A stretch of DNA of 64,000 nt from Variovorax paradoxus (GTDB lineage Bacteria; Pseudomonadota; Gammaproteobacteria; Burkholderiales; Burkholderiaceae_C), in NCBI RefSeq assembly GCF_018614875.1, contig NZ_JAGGNW010000027.1, forward strand, positions 1-64,000, read 5' to 3'. A program made the position numbers and the translations under genes. Below are positions 8,049 through 16,031 of this stretch, one piece after another (the stretch's first letter is position 1; the number at the start of each line of letters is the position of its first letter). The notes beneath the pieces are model-generated. The model made no database searches, had not been told where the DNA came from, and saw nothing but the letters and a program-made list of their open reading frames with translations.

Positions 8049-9740
8049 ATGACAACTACCACCGCAGGCAACGGCGCCGAAATCGGGCGCCTGCTGAAAC
8101 CCTTTCTTCCGTGGATATTGCTATCCGCGGTCACGGGCATCGGCGCTGGTGCCGCCACGGTCGCGCTGCTCGGCACCATCAACCGGGTGCTCAACCAGCC
8201 CGGTGGGCTGGCGGGAGGCCTGCTGCTGACCTTCATCGGCTTGTGCGGCGTGGCGCTGTTCGGGCGCATGGTGTCGGACGTGTCGACCAACTTCGTCGGA
8301 CAGCGCCTGGTGGCCCAGGTGCGCAAGAGCCTGGCGCAGAAAATTCTCGCGGCGCCCATCGACGCACTGGAGCGTTACCGCACCCACCGCCTCATGCCGG
8401 TGCTGTCGCAGGACGTGGACATGATCAGTGACGTGGCCTTCGCGCTGTCGGGAACGCTGATCGCGCTCGCCGTGGCGCTGGGCTGCCTGAGCTACCTCGC
8501 GTTTCTTTCATTGCCGCTGTTCGGCCTGATGCTGGTGGCGCTGGTGATCGGCGTGACGGTGCAGCTCATGGCGCAGATCCGCGGCGAGGCCGGCTTCTGG
8601 AAAGCGCGCGAGCAGGAAGACCAGCTGCACAAGGCCTACCGCGCCATCAGCGAAGGCGCGAAGGAACTGCGCATGCACCGCACGCGCCGCACGCGCATGT
8701 TCTCGGGGCAGATCGAGCGCATCGTCGACACCATCCGCGTCGTTAACGGGCGTGCGATCAACACCTACGTGATCGCGACTGCCTTTGGCTCGGCGCTGTT
8801 CTTTCTGCTGATCGCGCTGATCCTGGGCTGGGCTGCGTTCCGGACCACCGAGCCCGCGGTGGTCAGCGGCTTCGTGCTGGTGCTTCTGTTCCTCAAGGGA
8901 CCGCTGGACCAGATCGCGCTCACCTTGCCCGGCGTGGGCCGCGCCAAGGTCGCCTTCCAGCGCATCGGCGACCTGTCGGCGCGCTTTGCCACGCCGGAGC
9001 CGCACCTGCACTTGGAGCGCGCCTCCAACGGCGTGATCCTGAAGAACGAGATCGGCATGCGCGGCGTGCGCTTTGCCTTTGATGCGCCCGAAGGCGGCGA
9101 GGCCTTCACGCTGGGGCCGATCGACCTGGCGCTGCGCCGCGGCGAGATGGTGTTCGTCGTGGGCGACAACGGCTCCGGCAAGACCACGCTGATCAAGCTG
9201 CTGCTGGGCCTCTATGCGCCGCAGGCGGGCGAAGTGCTGATCGACGGTTCGGCCGTGAAGCCCGAGGGCCGCGACGACTATCGCCAGCTCTTCACCACGG
9301 TGTTCTCCGACTTTTATCTGTTCGAGGATCTCGTGGCGGGCGAGGAGAGCGAAGGCGGCGCGGGCATGGAGGTGCTGCCCGAAACCGCGCTGCCTTACCT
9401 AGAGCGGCTGGAGATCGCCCACAAGGTGAGCCTGAAGAACGGCGCGTTCAGCACGACCGATCTCTCGACCGGACAGCGCAAGCGGCTGGCGCTGGTGCAC
9501 GCCTATCTCGAAGGCCGCCCGGTGCTGGTGTTCGACGAGTGGGCCGCCGACCAGGATCCGACCTTCCGCCATCTCTTCTACACCGAGCTACTGCCCGAGC
9601 TGCGCGCCAAGGGACACCTGCTGGTGGTGATCTCGCACGACGACCGTTACTTCCACCTGGCGGACCGCGTCATCACGATGCATGCGGGCAAGATCGCGGA
9701 AGACAGGGTGCGCGAGTCGCGGGAAAGCCTCGCCGCGTGA
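8049..9740 (+). CDS. Cyclic-peptide ABC exporter (PvdE/SyrD-like)
   Basis: 563-residue half-transporter with an N-terminal transmembrane domain of about six helices (residues roughly 15-290) fused to an ATPase. Walker A GDNGSGKTT, signature LSTGQRKR, Walker B VLVFDEWAADQDP. Members of the cyclic peptide exporter family, such as PvdE, move a siderophore or its precursor across the inner membrane. I chose ATG 8049 because it is preceded by GGAAAGAG at the right spacing and begins the conserved domain; an in-frame upstream start at 7941 would lie inside the candidate promoter. The 80-aa gene follows 9 bases after its stop, so they form one unit. Confidence 0.92.
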   Translation: MTTTTAGNGAEIGRLLKPFLPWILLSAVTGIGAGAATVALLGTINRVLNQPGGLAGGLLLTFIGLCGVALFGRMVSDVSTNFVGQRLVAQVRKSLAQKILAAPIDALERYRTHRLMPVLSQDVDMISDVAFALSGTLIALAVALGCLSYLAFLSLPLFGLMLVALVIGVTVQLMAQIRGEAGFWKAREQEDQLHKAYRAISEGAKELRMHRTRRTRMFSGQIERIVDTIRVVNGRAINTYVIATAFGSALFFLLIALILGWAAFRTTEPAVVSGFVLVLLFLKGPLDQIALTLPGVGRAKVAFQRIGDLSARFATPEPHLHLERASNGVILKNEIGMRGVRFAFDAPEGGEAFTLGPIDLALRRGEMVFVVGDNGSGKTTLIKLLLGLYAPQAGEVLIDGSAVKPEGRDDYRQLFTTVFSDFYLFEDLVAGEESEGGAGMEVLPETALPYLERLEIAHKVSLKNGAFSTTDLSTGQRKRLALVHAYLEGRPVLVFDEWAADQDPTFRHLFYTELLPELRAKGHLLVVISHDDRYFHLADRVITMHAGKIAEDRVRESRESLAA

Positions 9741-9749
9741 AGGAGGGGA

Positions 9750-9992
9750 ATGAAAGACAAGATCCGGCCGACCGGCGACGACCCTGCCTTCAACGTCGCC
9801 TGGACGCTCTTCTGCACGCTGCATGACGAACCCTCGCAGGAACGCGCGGAGAAACTCATCCGCTGGCTCGGCGTGGACCCGGGGAACATCTGCGCGCTGG
9901 ACGACGTGCTGACCCTGTGGGCCCTGACCGGGGCCGCGTTGATCAAGCCCGCGCTGGAGGAGGCGCGGCATGAAGAGGGGCGCCTGCAGTGA
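9750..9992 (+). CDS. Unrecognised 80-aa protein of the siderophore locus
   Basis: Predicted soluble 80-residue protein with Cys22 and Cys48, Trp18, Trp39 and Trp57 and a mostly helical look (RAEKLIRWLGV, DDVLTLWALTGAALIK). I do not recognise a family; it is not an MbtH-like protein, since it lacks the conserved NxExQxSxWP-type Trp pattern. Very strong Shine-Dalgarno AGGAGGGGA directly upstream and a 9-base gap after the exporter stop make real, coupled expression likely. Its position suggests a role in siderophore export, maturation or regulation, which is inference only. Confidence 0.75.
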   Translation: MKDKIRPTGDDPAFNVAWTLFCTLHDEPSQERAEKLIRWLGVDPGNICALDDVLTLWALTGAALIKPALEEARHEEGRLQ

Positions 9993-10003
9993 AGGGCGCC
10001 ACG

Positions 10004-10219
10004 CTACTTTCGCAGGTTGCGCAACTCTGCCGCGATGCCGCCGAGGGCATCCCAGCGGCGCCGCGCTTCCTGGGCCGCCGCGGCATGGACTGCCGACTTG
10101 CCGTGCCACCGGGCCAGGGCCAGGCGCGCAGCCACCGCGGCGTCCTGCGGCGCGCTTTCGCTCTCGACGATCAGTGCGAGCGCGTGTTCGATGAGCTTTT
10201 CGTCCGGAGTGCTTGCCAC
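10004..10219 (-). CDS. FecR N-terminal-like (DUF4880) mini-protein
   Basis: 71 residues, GTG start at 10219, 11 bases after the sigma-factor stop and so probably co-transcribed and coupled. The pattern of helix, Arg-Trp, then a His-Ala-Ala-rich segment before RRRWDALGG resembles the DUF4880 domain that forms the cytoplasmic, sigma-binding N-terminus of FecR-type regulators. No transmembrane helix or periplasmic FecR sensor domain follows. It could therefore be a minimal sigma-factor partner, activator or anti-sigma remnant. No clear Shine-Dalgarno. The family match is by eye and moderate. Confidence 0.6.
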   Translation of the reverse strand: MASTPDEKLIEHALALIVESESAPQDAAVAARLALARWHGKSAVHAAAAQEARRRWDALGGIAAELRNLRK

Positions 10220-10230
10220 GAAGCGGCCGC

Positions 10231-10848
10231 TCAGGCGAAGTCTTCGGCCAGCTTCGCGTCGAAGCCCGTGCGGTTCGAGACGGTCGTCTGTTCGATCAGT
10301 TCCGAGCGGAGCCGGGCGAAAACGCGCGAGCAGTCGATGGCCGCGCGCAGCAGGTGCTTGGCAACCGCCATCTCGGTGATGTTCAGCTGCCGGGCGATCT
10401 CGGCGCGCGTGTGTCCGTAGGCGCGGAACAGCAGGAACACTTCGCGCCGGCGGGGCGGCAGTGTCTCCAGCGTTTCGACCACCCGCGCCAGCACCTGCTG
10501 CTGCGATGCGATGAATTCGCAGGACGGCACCGTCTGGCGCGAGTCAGCGCTGAAATGCGTGCTGACCCAGTCCTGCGCCACCTTGCGCCGGCGGGCATCG
10601 TCCACGCACAGGTTGCGTGCCACGCGGAACAGCAGGGCCCGCGGCGACTCGATGCCGCCGGTGCCTTGCGTGCTGTCCGATGCCGCATCGATGCGGATGT
10701 CGTTGTTCATCTTGAGCGCGTGGGCATATACCCGCTCGAAGCTGGATTGCGCGATGTCGGCCGCGTAGTGGGGGTCCCGCAGGTCGCGCGTCAGCTGCCG
10801 GCGCAAGTCCGCATAGTGAGCCACAAGTTCCTGGACGAGGTCGCGCAT
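10231..10848 (-). CDS. FecI-type ECF RNA polymerase sigma factor
   Basis: 205 residues. Region 2 is seen around ADIAQSSFERVYAHAL and SPRALLFRVARNLCVDDARRR; region 4 around LETLPPRRREVFLLFRAYGHTRAEIARQLNI. This is the iron-starvation FecI/PvdS/OrbS subgroup. I chose ATG 10848 (GAGAAGG 7 bases upstream) over a TTG six codons earlier. A Fur-like palindrome lies about 83 bases upstream, so low iron should induce it; it then likely drives the three TGAACA-N14-CCGTCT promoters in this locus. The receptor lacks an STN domain and no full FecR is present, so control through cell-surface signalling is not expected. Confidence 0.92.
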   Translation of the reverse strand: MRDLVQELVAHYADLRRQLTRDLRDPHYAADIAQSSFERVYAHALKMNNDIRIDAASDSTQGTGGIESPRALLFRVARNLCVDDARRRKVAQDWVSTHFSADSRQTVPSCEFIASQQQVLARVVETLETLPPRRREVFLLFRAYGHTRAEIARQLNITEMAVAKHLLRAAIDCSRVFARLRSELIEQTTVSNRTGFDAKLAEDFA

Positions 10849-10930
10849 CCGATCGCCTTCTCGCAAGCATTCGCAGTGATGGTTCCCGGGCCGGTCACCG
10901 GCGCAGTGCGAAGGGTGACTCGGTTCGTTG

Positions 10931-10949
10931 AATAAGAATTATTCTTATT
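10931..10949. promoter_or_regulatory. Fur box upstream of the sigma-factor gene
   Basis: A perfect 9-1-9 palindrome, AATAAGAAT-T-ATTCTTATT, in otherwise GC-rich DNA. It matches 12 of 19 positions of the classical Fur box and has the right symmetry. It is 83 bases upstream of the sigma ATG and nothing starts on the other strand nearby, so it most probably makes the sigma gene iron-repressed. Confidence 0.8.
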
Positions 10950-11099
10950 GAAGTGTAACCTTAACCGCAGCTGAACAAGACAGGAAAAAGGGCTTGGGAA
11001 CCCAGGCGCGTGCCCTGAAAAAGACACTCGATCGGAAAATGAATGGTTCTGTGTTCGGTTTGGCGGTCCGCCGCCCTTGCCGAAAGAGAACGACCGGGA

Positions 11100-11804
11100 T
11101 CAACCCCGCTTCGGAATGCCCAACCCCCTCACGACGGCCGGCCGCGCCACGAAAGCCGCGAGCGTGCGCGCCACGTTAGCGAAGTCGCCGAAGCCCACCA
11201 GCTCGCCCGCTTCATAGAAGCCGACCAGGTTGCGCACCCACGGGAAGATGGCGATGTCTGCGATGGTGTAGCTGTCGCCCATGACCCAGTTGCGGCCTTC
11301 GAGCCGCTTGTCGAGCACGCCGAGCAGCCGCTTCGACTCGGCCACGTAGCGGTCGCGCGGGCGCTTGTCCTCGTAGTCCTTGCCGGCAAACTTGTTGAAG
11401 AAGCCGAGCTGGCCGAACATCGGGCCGATGCCGCCCATCTGGAACATCAGCCACTGGATGGTTTCGTAGCGGCTCGCGACATCCTTCGGAATGAGCTGGC
11501 CGGTCTTGTCGGCCAGGTAGAGAAGGATCGCGCCCGATTCGAACAGCGCGAGCGGCTTGCCGCCGGGCCCGTCGGGATCGAGGATGGCCGGGATCTTGTT
11601 GTTTGGATTGAGCGACAGAAATTCCGGCGACATCTGGTCGTGGGTCTCGAAGCTCACGAGGTGCGGCTCGTAGGGCAGGCCGGTTTCCTCCAGCATGATC
11701 GACACCTTCACGCCGTTGGGCGTGGGCAGCGAATACAGCTGCAGCCGGTCAGGGTGAAGCGCGGGCCATTTCTTGGTGATGGGAAAGCTGGACAGGTCGG
11801 TCAT
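11100..11804 (-). CDS. Glutathione S-transferase, Nu class (YghU/YfcG-like)
   Basis: 234 residues. Thioredoxin-fold N-terminus LYSLPTPNGVKVSIMLEE with the TPNG motif typical of the YghU/YfcG disulfide-bond oxidoreductases, then NPNNKIPAILD with cis-Pro and ESGAILLYLADK, and an all-helical C-terminus with DSYTIADIAIFPWV. These enzymes bind glutathione or GSSG and show disulfide-reductase activity. It is expressed on its own strand-run with the binding protein upstream; only 45 bases separate them. No link to the siderophore locus is apparent. Confidence 0.88.
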   Translation of the reverse strand: MTDLSSFPITKKWPALHPDRLQLYSLPTPNGVKVSIMLEETGLPYEPHLVSFETHDQMSPEFLSLNPNNKIPAILDPDGPGGKPLALFESGAILLYLADKTGQLIPKDVASRYETIQWLMFQMGGIGPMFGQLGFFNKFAGKDYEDKRPRDRYVAESKRLLGVLDKRLEGRNWVMGDSYTIADIAIFPWVRNLVGFYEAGELVGFGDFANVARTLAAFVARPAVVRGLGIPKRG

Positions 11805-11849
11805 GCGTGATTCATCGAAAGCGGAGTTGGAACGCCGCGCCCGCCGGGT

Positions 11850-12731
11850 TCAGATGCCAAGCCAGCTCATCAGGGCCGTCTCGACTTCGGCAGAGGGTGC
11901 GACAAAGCCAGTGTAGGTCGATGTTGCGAGCGCGCGCTTGCCGGCGTCGCTTTGTGCGAGGCCCAGCAAGGCCTCGCGCGCGGCGCCGGCCGTGGCGGCG
12001 TCGAGCTTGCGCGACACCAGCCATTGCTTGATGGGAACCGCGCGCGATTCCGCGCAGACGTTGCCGCCGCCATCCTTCCAGGTCTTGACCACGCCCGATG
12101 CCGCCGTGGCGCCGTAGGCGGCAAAGCCGTTCTGCACATAGAAGGGCACCGCGTCCTGGTAGCGCGTGTTGGTGAGCTTGAGCGCAGCGGGCTGCACGCC
12201 TTGCTCGCGCAGCATCGCGCGCGTGATCACCGAGGTGATCGAATCCGCGTCGGGCATGACCAGGCCCTTGCCGGCGATGCTTTTCCAGTTGGAGATGGGC
12301 TGCGGCTCCTTGCACAGCAGCGACACCTTGTAGGCAGTGAAGCCGCTGGTCCAGGCCAGCGCCTGGTAGCGGCCGCTCTTGACGGCCTCGAGCGCCACGT
12401 GAGCCGGATGGATGAAGGCCAGGTCGACCTGCTGCTCCTTCAAGGCTTCGCGCGCGCTGGTGTAGGAGATCAGCACCTTGATGGTCACGGGCTGCTTCAG
12501 CGCCTTGCTCAGCACTTCGGCGATGGGCTCGAAGCGCGGTGCGATCTGGCTTTCAGTCACCTGGTAGCTCACGCCCTCCGTCACGCCGATGACCAGCGCA
12601 TGGGCCGGCACGCCCGCCGCCAGCAGCAGGGCCATCGCCGCCCGCGCGGCGGGGCGGAGCAAGGCGGGCCTGCCGGTTGGGCGCTCGGAGGCGGCGCGTT
12701 CGAGAGAAGGGGATGCGGTCTGGAAGTCCAT
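11850..12731 (-). CDS. PhnD-like periplasmic binding protein
   Basis: 293 residues of the phosphate/phosphite/phosphonate ABC binding-protein family (PhnD type). After a basic, Ala/Leu-rich export signal ending in PAHAL, the mature part shows IGVTEGVSYQ, LISYTSAREALKEQQVDLAFIHPAHVAL and GLVMPDADSITSVITRAML, the usual ligand-cleft pattern. No transporter permease or ATPase is next to it, so it is an orphan binding protein or serves a remote system. The ligand is not predictable. A later Met (MALLLAAG) is an alternative start for the signal peptide. Confidence 0.75.
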   Translation of the reverse strand: MDFQTASPSLERAASERPTGRPALLRPAARAAMALLLAAGVPAHALVIGVTEGVSYQVTESQIAPRFEPIAEVLSKALKQPVTIKVLISYTSAREALKEQQVDLAFIHPAHVALEAVKSGRYQALAWTSGFTAYKVSLLCKEPQPISNWKSIAGKGLVMPDADSITSVITRAMLREQGVQPAALKLTNTRYQDAVPFYVQNGFAAYGATAASGVVKTWKDGGGNVCAESRAVPIKQWLVSRKLDAATAGAAREALLGLAQSDAGKRALATSTYTGFVAPSAEVETALMSWLGI

Positions 12732-12830
12732 CGAACGATCATAGGGACCGCGGCGCGGCCACCGATGATCGCAAGCACCTATGCGCGGGGCGGCCTGCGC
12801 ATGGCATGGCGCCGCGCGGCGCCGGGAGTG

Positions 12831-13670
12831 TCAGAACCGCGCCTTGAGGAAGGCCGAAGGCCCGTGCAGCTTGACCTTGACGCGGGTTTCCGCCGAACTG
12901 CTCTGGCGCGCCAGGTCGATGTTGGTGACGCCGTAGGCCAGCACCAGCCCGACATTCTTCACCGGGAACCACTCCACGCCCGCGCTGGCGTTGTAGATGC
13001 TGCCGTGGAAGCGGCCGCCGCCCTTGCGCACGCCGGAGAGGTCGGCAAACAGTCGCAGGTCGGGATTGATGGCATGCCGCACGCCGACCTCGAGCAGTGG
13101 CGCGATGGCATCGTCGCTCGAGTCCTCGTTCAATGTGCGGATCCGTCCGTTCACCGCGACATTGGCGTTCGTGCCGACATCGATGCGGTAGTAGGCGGCG
13201 CCGGCGCCGAGGCCGAACACCGTGTTGCCCGAGCCGAGCCACCATTTGTAGGCGAGCTTCGCGAAGTCGAGCTTCACGTTGAGGTTGGCATTGCCCACCG
13301 CAGTGACGGTGCCGAAGCCGCCGAAGGAGTCGCTGCCCCCCGCCTGGCCGAAGTAGTCGCGCTTGTAGCGGTAGTAGTCGAACGAGAGCCCGTGGCTGTC
13401 GCCGATCAGCAGGTCGGCCGTGACGCGCGGCATGGTCACGCGGCCGGGCTCGAGGTCGCGCGTGCGCAGCGCGCCATACGGCGAGCTGACCGATGCGTTG
13501 AATTTCGGATCGGCGCTGAAGGCCCCTGCCGAGAAGCTGAAACGGTCCAGCGCGGGCGACGGTTCGGCCCAGGCCAATGCGGGAGCGAAGAGAAACCCGA
13601 CGCCGGCCAGTGCGCCCAGTTTTGTCCACCGTACGGGGCTGGCAAGCGAGCAGGAGCGGAGCAACAGCAT
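12831..13670 (-). CDS. Predicted outer-membrane beta-barrel protein
   Basis: 279 residues. Signal peptide (hydrophobic LGALAGVGFLFAP, cleavage near ALAWA), then alternating amphipathic strands rich in Gly, Tyr and Phe (GLSFDYYRYKRDYFG, LAYKWWLGSGNTVFGLGAG, ASAGVEWFPVKNVGLVLAYG) and a C-terminal Phe, the signature of BamA-assembled outer-membrane proteins. I chose ATG 13670, with AAGGA upstream, over an in-frame ATG 9 codons earlier. It resembles small 8-stranded OmpW/OmpA-like barrels but I cannot name a family. It is a single gene on the minus strand. Confidence 0.7.
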   Translation of the reverse strand: MLLLRSCSLASPVRWTKLGALAGVGFLFAPALAWAEPSPALDRFSFSAGAFSADPKFNASVSSPYGALRTRDLEPGRVTMPRVTADLLIGDSHGLSFDYYRYKRDYFGQAGGSDSFGGFGTVTAVGNANLNVKLDFAKLAYKWWLGSGNTVFGLGAGAAYYRIDVGTNANVAVNGRIRTLNEDSSDDAIAPLLEVGVRHAINPDLRLFADLSGVRKGGGRFHGSIYNASAGVEWFPVKNVGLVLAYGVTNIDLARQSSSAETRVKVKLHGPSAFLKARF

Positions 13671-13906
13671 GAAGAGGTCCTTAGAGCAGAAGGCCAAAAA
13701 AAAGCCTCGGGCTCGACACGCAATTTTTATGCGCGCTGGGCTCCGGGCGGCTGCTCCCTTTTGATGACCGCCAAGTTAATAGCGCCTGCGCACAACGCCC
13801 ATGCGCCGTTTGCCGTTGAGCGTGTAGGACGATGTTGATGCCGGCGCGCGCACGTCTTAGAAAGTACTAAGAGCCCGTTAAGTGGCCCTGGAGCTAAGCT
13901 TCGAAC

Positions 13907-14560
13907 ATGCGCAAACACCTTTCCGCGACAACCGGTCGCCAGCGTCTTTTCTACGGTGGCGTGGCGGGCGCCATCGTCGCGGCCATCCCCTGGCCGTTCG
14001 ACGCCATGACACGCGGACTCGCGGGCTGGTGCGCCGGTGTCGCCGTCTACCAACTGTTCACATGGTGGCTGGCCGAAACCTTCGATGCGCAGCGCACCCG
14101 CGAGCGCGCGCAGTCGCTGGACCAGCCCAACGTGGTGATCCTGGTGTCGATGCTGGTGGTGATCGGCGCGAGCGTGGTGGCCATCGCGATGCTGCTGCAG
14201 CAGGTCAAGCTGATGAGCGGGCTGGCACGGGCGGGCCACATTGCGCTGGGAGTGGTGGCGCTGGTGGGCTCGTGGCTGATGATGCACACGATCTATGCCT
14301 TTCACTACGCGCATCGCTACTACATCGACCAGCGGGAAGGCTCGCCGGACGGCGGGCTGGATTTTCCGGGCAAGGAGCAGCCGGACTATTTCGACTTTCT
14401 CTACTACGCCTATGTGGTCGGCATGACCACGCAGGTGTCCGACGTGCAGGCCACCTCGCGCGAGATGCGCCGCCTTACGCTGGTGCACAGCGTGCTGGCC
14501 TTCGCCTTCAACATGCTGGTGCTCGCGCTGTCGGTCAACGTGGTCGCGGCGGCGATGTAG
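13907..14560 (+). CDS. DUF1345 membrane protein
   Basis: 217 residues with about five hydrophobic segments. The DUF1345 hallmarks are present: HTIYAFHYAHRYY, then DFPGKEQPDYFDFLYYAYVVGMTTQVSDVQ and an R-R-L-x-L-V-H-S-V-L-A-F-x-F-N segment near the C-terminus. Function of the family is unknown. Its last 26 bases overlap the end of the convergent EamA transporter gene. A weak inverted repeat TCTTAG-N6-CTAAGA lies 35-50 bases upstream of the ATG. Confidence 0.88.
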   Translation: MRKHLSATTGRQRLFYGGVAGAIVAAIPWPFDAMTRGLAGWCAGVAVYQLFTWWLAETFDAQRTRERAQSLDQPNVVILVSMLVVIGASVVAIAMLLQQVKLMSGLARAGHIALGVVALVGSWLMMHTIYAFHYAHRYYIDQREGSPDGGLDFPGKEQPDYFDFLYYAYVVGMTTQVSDVQATSREMRRLTLVHSVLAFAFNMLVLALSVNVVAAAM

Positions 14561-15503
14561 CGGCCGCGCCGCCTGCGCGCGGCCACAGCTTCACGATGCC
14601 CGTGGACAGCGCCACGCCGCAGACGATCACGGCCGCGCAGATCAGCATCCATTGCGTGATGCTTTCGCCGAGGAACACCGCGCCATAGAACACCGCGAAC
14701 ACCGGCACCAGGAAGGTCACGGTCAGCGCGCGCGCCGGTCCCGCGTTGGCGATGAGCCGGAAGAACAGGATGTACGCGAGGCCGGTGCATGCAATGCCCA
14801 GGGCCAGCAATGCCAGCCAGGCGCGCAGGCTCGGCATCTGGGCGGGCCAGAACCACAGCGCCGGAAGCGCGAGGAACAGCGTGGCGCCGATCTGGCTGCC
14901 GGTGGCGGTGGCCAGTGCCGGCACGCCGCCCAGGTAGCGCCGCGTGGCGCTGGCCGCCACGCCGTAGCTGGCGCAGGCGCCCAGGCAGGCCAGCACGGCC
15001 CACAACGCGGCGTTGCCGCCCGCATCGGCGTGCAGGCCCGCGCTGCGGCTTGCCAGCATGGCAACGCCCGCAAAGCCGATGACCAGGCCCACGATGCGCG
15101 AGCCATCGGGCCGGTCGCGGAACCACGCCCACGCCACCAGTGCGCCGAACATCGGCACGGTGGCGTTGATCACCGCCGCCAGGCCGCTGTTGATGGTCAG
15201 CAGCGCGAAGCAGAACAGCGCGAACGGAATGCCCGAGTTCAGCACGCCGATGGCCATCGACGCCTTCCAGTGCTGTGCCAGCGCCGCCCCGTGGCCGCGC
15301 ATGAACAAGAGCGGCAACAGGAACAGCGTGGCCACTGCCACGCGCACGGCCGCCGCCGGCAATGCGCCGAACTCGGCTGCGCCGATGCGCATGAAAAGAA
15401 AGGACGCCCCCCAAAGCGCGCCCAGCAGCACGAGGTCGAGAAGCCAGGCCTTGGGTTTCGGCGATGGGATGGCGGCAGTGTTGTTGCTTGTTGTTGTGCT
15501 CAT
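14535..15503 (-). CDS. EamA/DMT-family transporter
   Basis: 322 residues with ten predicted membrane helices in two EamA repeats (first from LLGALWGASFLFMRIGA, second from AVLACLGACASYGVAA). Members are drug/metabolite exporters such as RhtA/YdcZ-like amino-acid or metabolite effluxers; the substrate is not predictable. The start is ATG 15503. The 3' end overlaps the DUF1345 gene by 26 bases on the opposite strand. It lies downstream of the alkylation repair pair on the same strand, 27 bases after ogt, so it may be co-transcribed with it. Confidence 0.87.
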   Translation of the reverse strand: MSTTTSNNTAAIPSPKPKAWLLDLVLLGALWGASFLFMRIGAAEFGALPAAAVRVAVATLFLLPLLFMRGHGAALAQHWKASMAIGVLNSGIPFALFCFALLTINSGLAAVINATVPMFGALVAWAWFRDRPDGSRIVGLVIGFAGVAMLASRSAGLHADAGGNAALWAVLACLGACASYGVAASATRRYLGGVPALATATGSQIGATLFLALPALWFWPAQMPSLRAWLALLALGIACTGLAYILFFRLIANAGPARALTVTFLVPVFAVFYGAVFLGESITQWMLICAAVIVCGVALSTGIVKLWPRAGGAAATSPPRPR

Positions 15504-15530
15504 ATGTTCTTCGCAGCCGTGGGGCCGGCT

Positions 15531-16025
15531 CTATTTCGCTTCGAGTTCCAGCAGCGCGGTCTTGCGATGGAGCCCGCCAGCGTAACCGGTCAGCGACCCG
15601 TCGGCGCCCAGCACGCGGTGGCAAGGCACGATCACGCTGATCGGGTTGCGCCCCACGGCCGCGCCCACCGCGCGCACCGCGGCCGGATTGCCCACGTGGG
15701 CGCTCAGCGCGCCGTAGCTCATGGTCTTGCCCGCCGGAATGGCGAGCAGCGCCTGCCACACGCTCTGCTGGAACGCGGTGCCGTGCGAGAGATCGAGCTT
15801 CACGTCGAAGCTGTCGCGCTGGCCCGCGAAATAATCGCGCAGCTGGGCGCCGGCTTCGAGCAGCGCCGGATGATCGTCCCGGGTCTGCCAGCCGGTGGTG
15901 TCGGGCCAGTGGCGCTGCTGGTCGAACCAGACGCCTGCCAGGCCCTCGTCGGTGGCCGCCATCGTGATGCCGCCCAGCGGCGTGTCGATGTGCGAGGTGT
16001 AGATGACTTTGCTCTTGAACTTCAT
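15531..16025 (-). CDS. ogt: Methylated-DNA--protein-cysteine methyltransferase
   Basis: 164-residue suicide O6-alkylguanine-DNA alkyltransferase. The acceptor-cysteine motif is IVPCHRV, preceded by the helix-turn-helix segment VWQALLAIPAGKTMSYGALS and GNPAAVRAVGAAVGRNP. It directly reverses O6-methylguanine by moving the methyl group to the Cys of PCHR. It starts 6 bases after the stop of the AdaA-AlkA fusion, so the two are one unit: together they supply the activities that classical Ada joins in one chain, plus the glycosylase. Confidence 0.95.
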   Translation of the reverse strand: MKFKSKVIYTSHIDTPLGGITMAATDEGLAGVWFDQQRHWPDTTGWQTRDDHPALLEAGAQLRDYFAGQRDSFDVKLDLSHGTAFQQSVWQALLAIPAGKTMSYGALSAHVGNPAAVRAVGAAVGRNPISVIVPCHRVLGADGSLTGYAGGLHRKTALLELEAK

Positions 16026-16031
16026 GGCATT

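Noticed and set aside
10975..10994. TGAACA upstream of the sigma gene as autoregulatory promoter
   Set aside because: It is on the wrong strand for the sigma gene and no CCGTCT follows at 14 bases.
11054..11084. Interrupted stem TTCGG...GGCGG...CCGCC...CCGAA after the GST gene
   Set aside because: Internal mismatches and no T tract; too weak to call a terminator.
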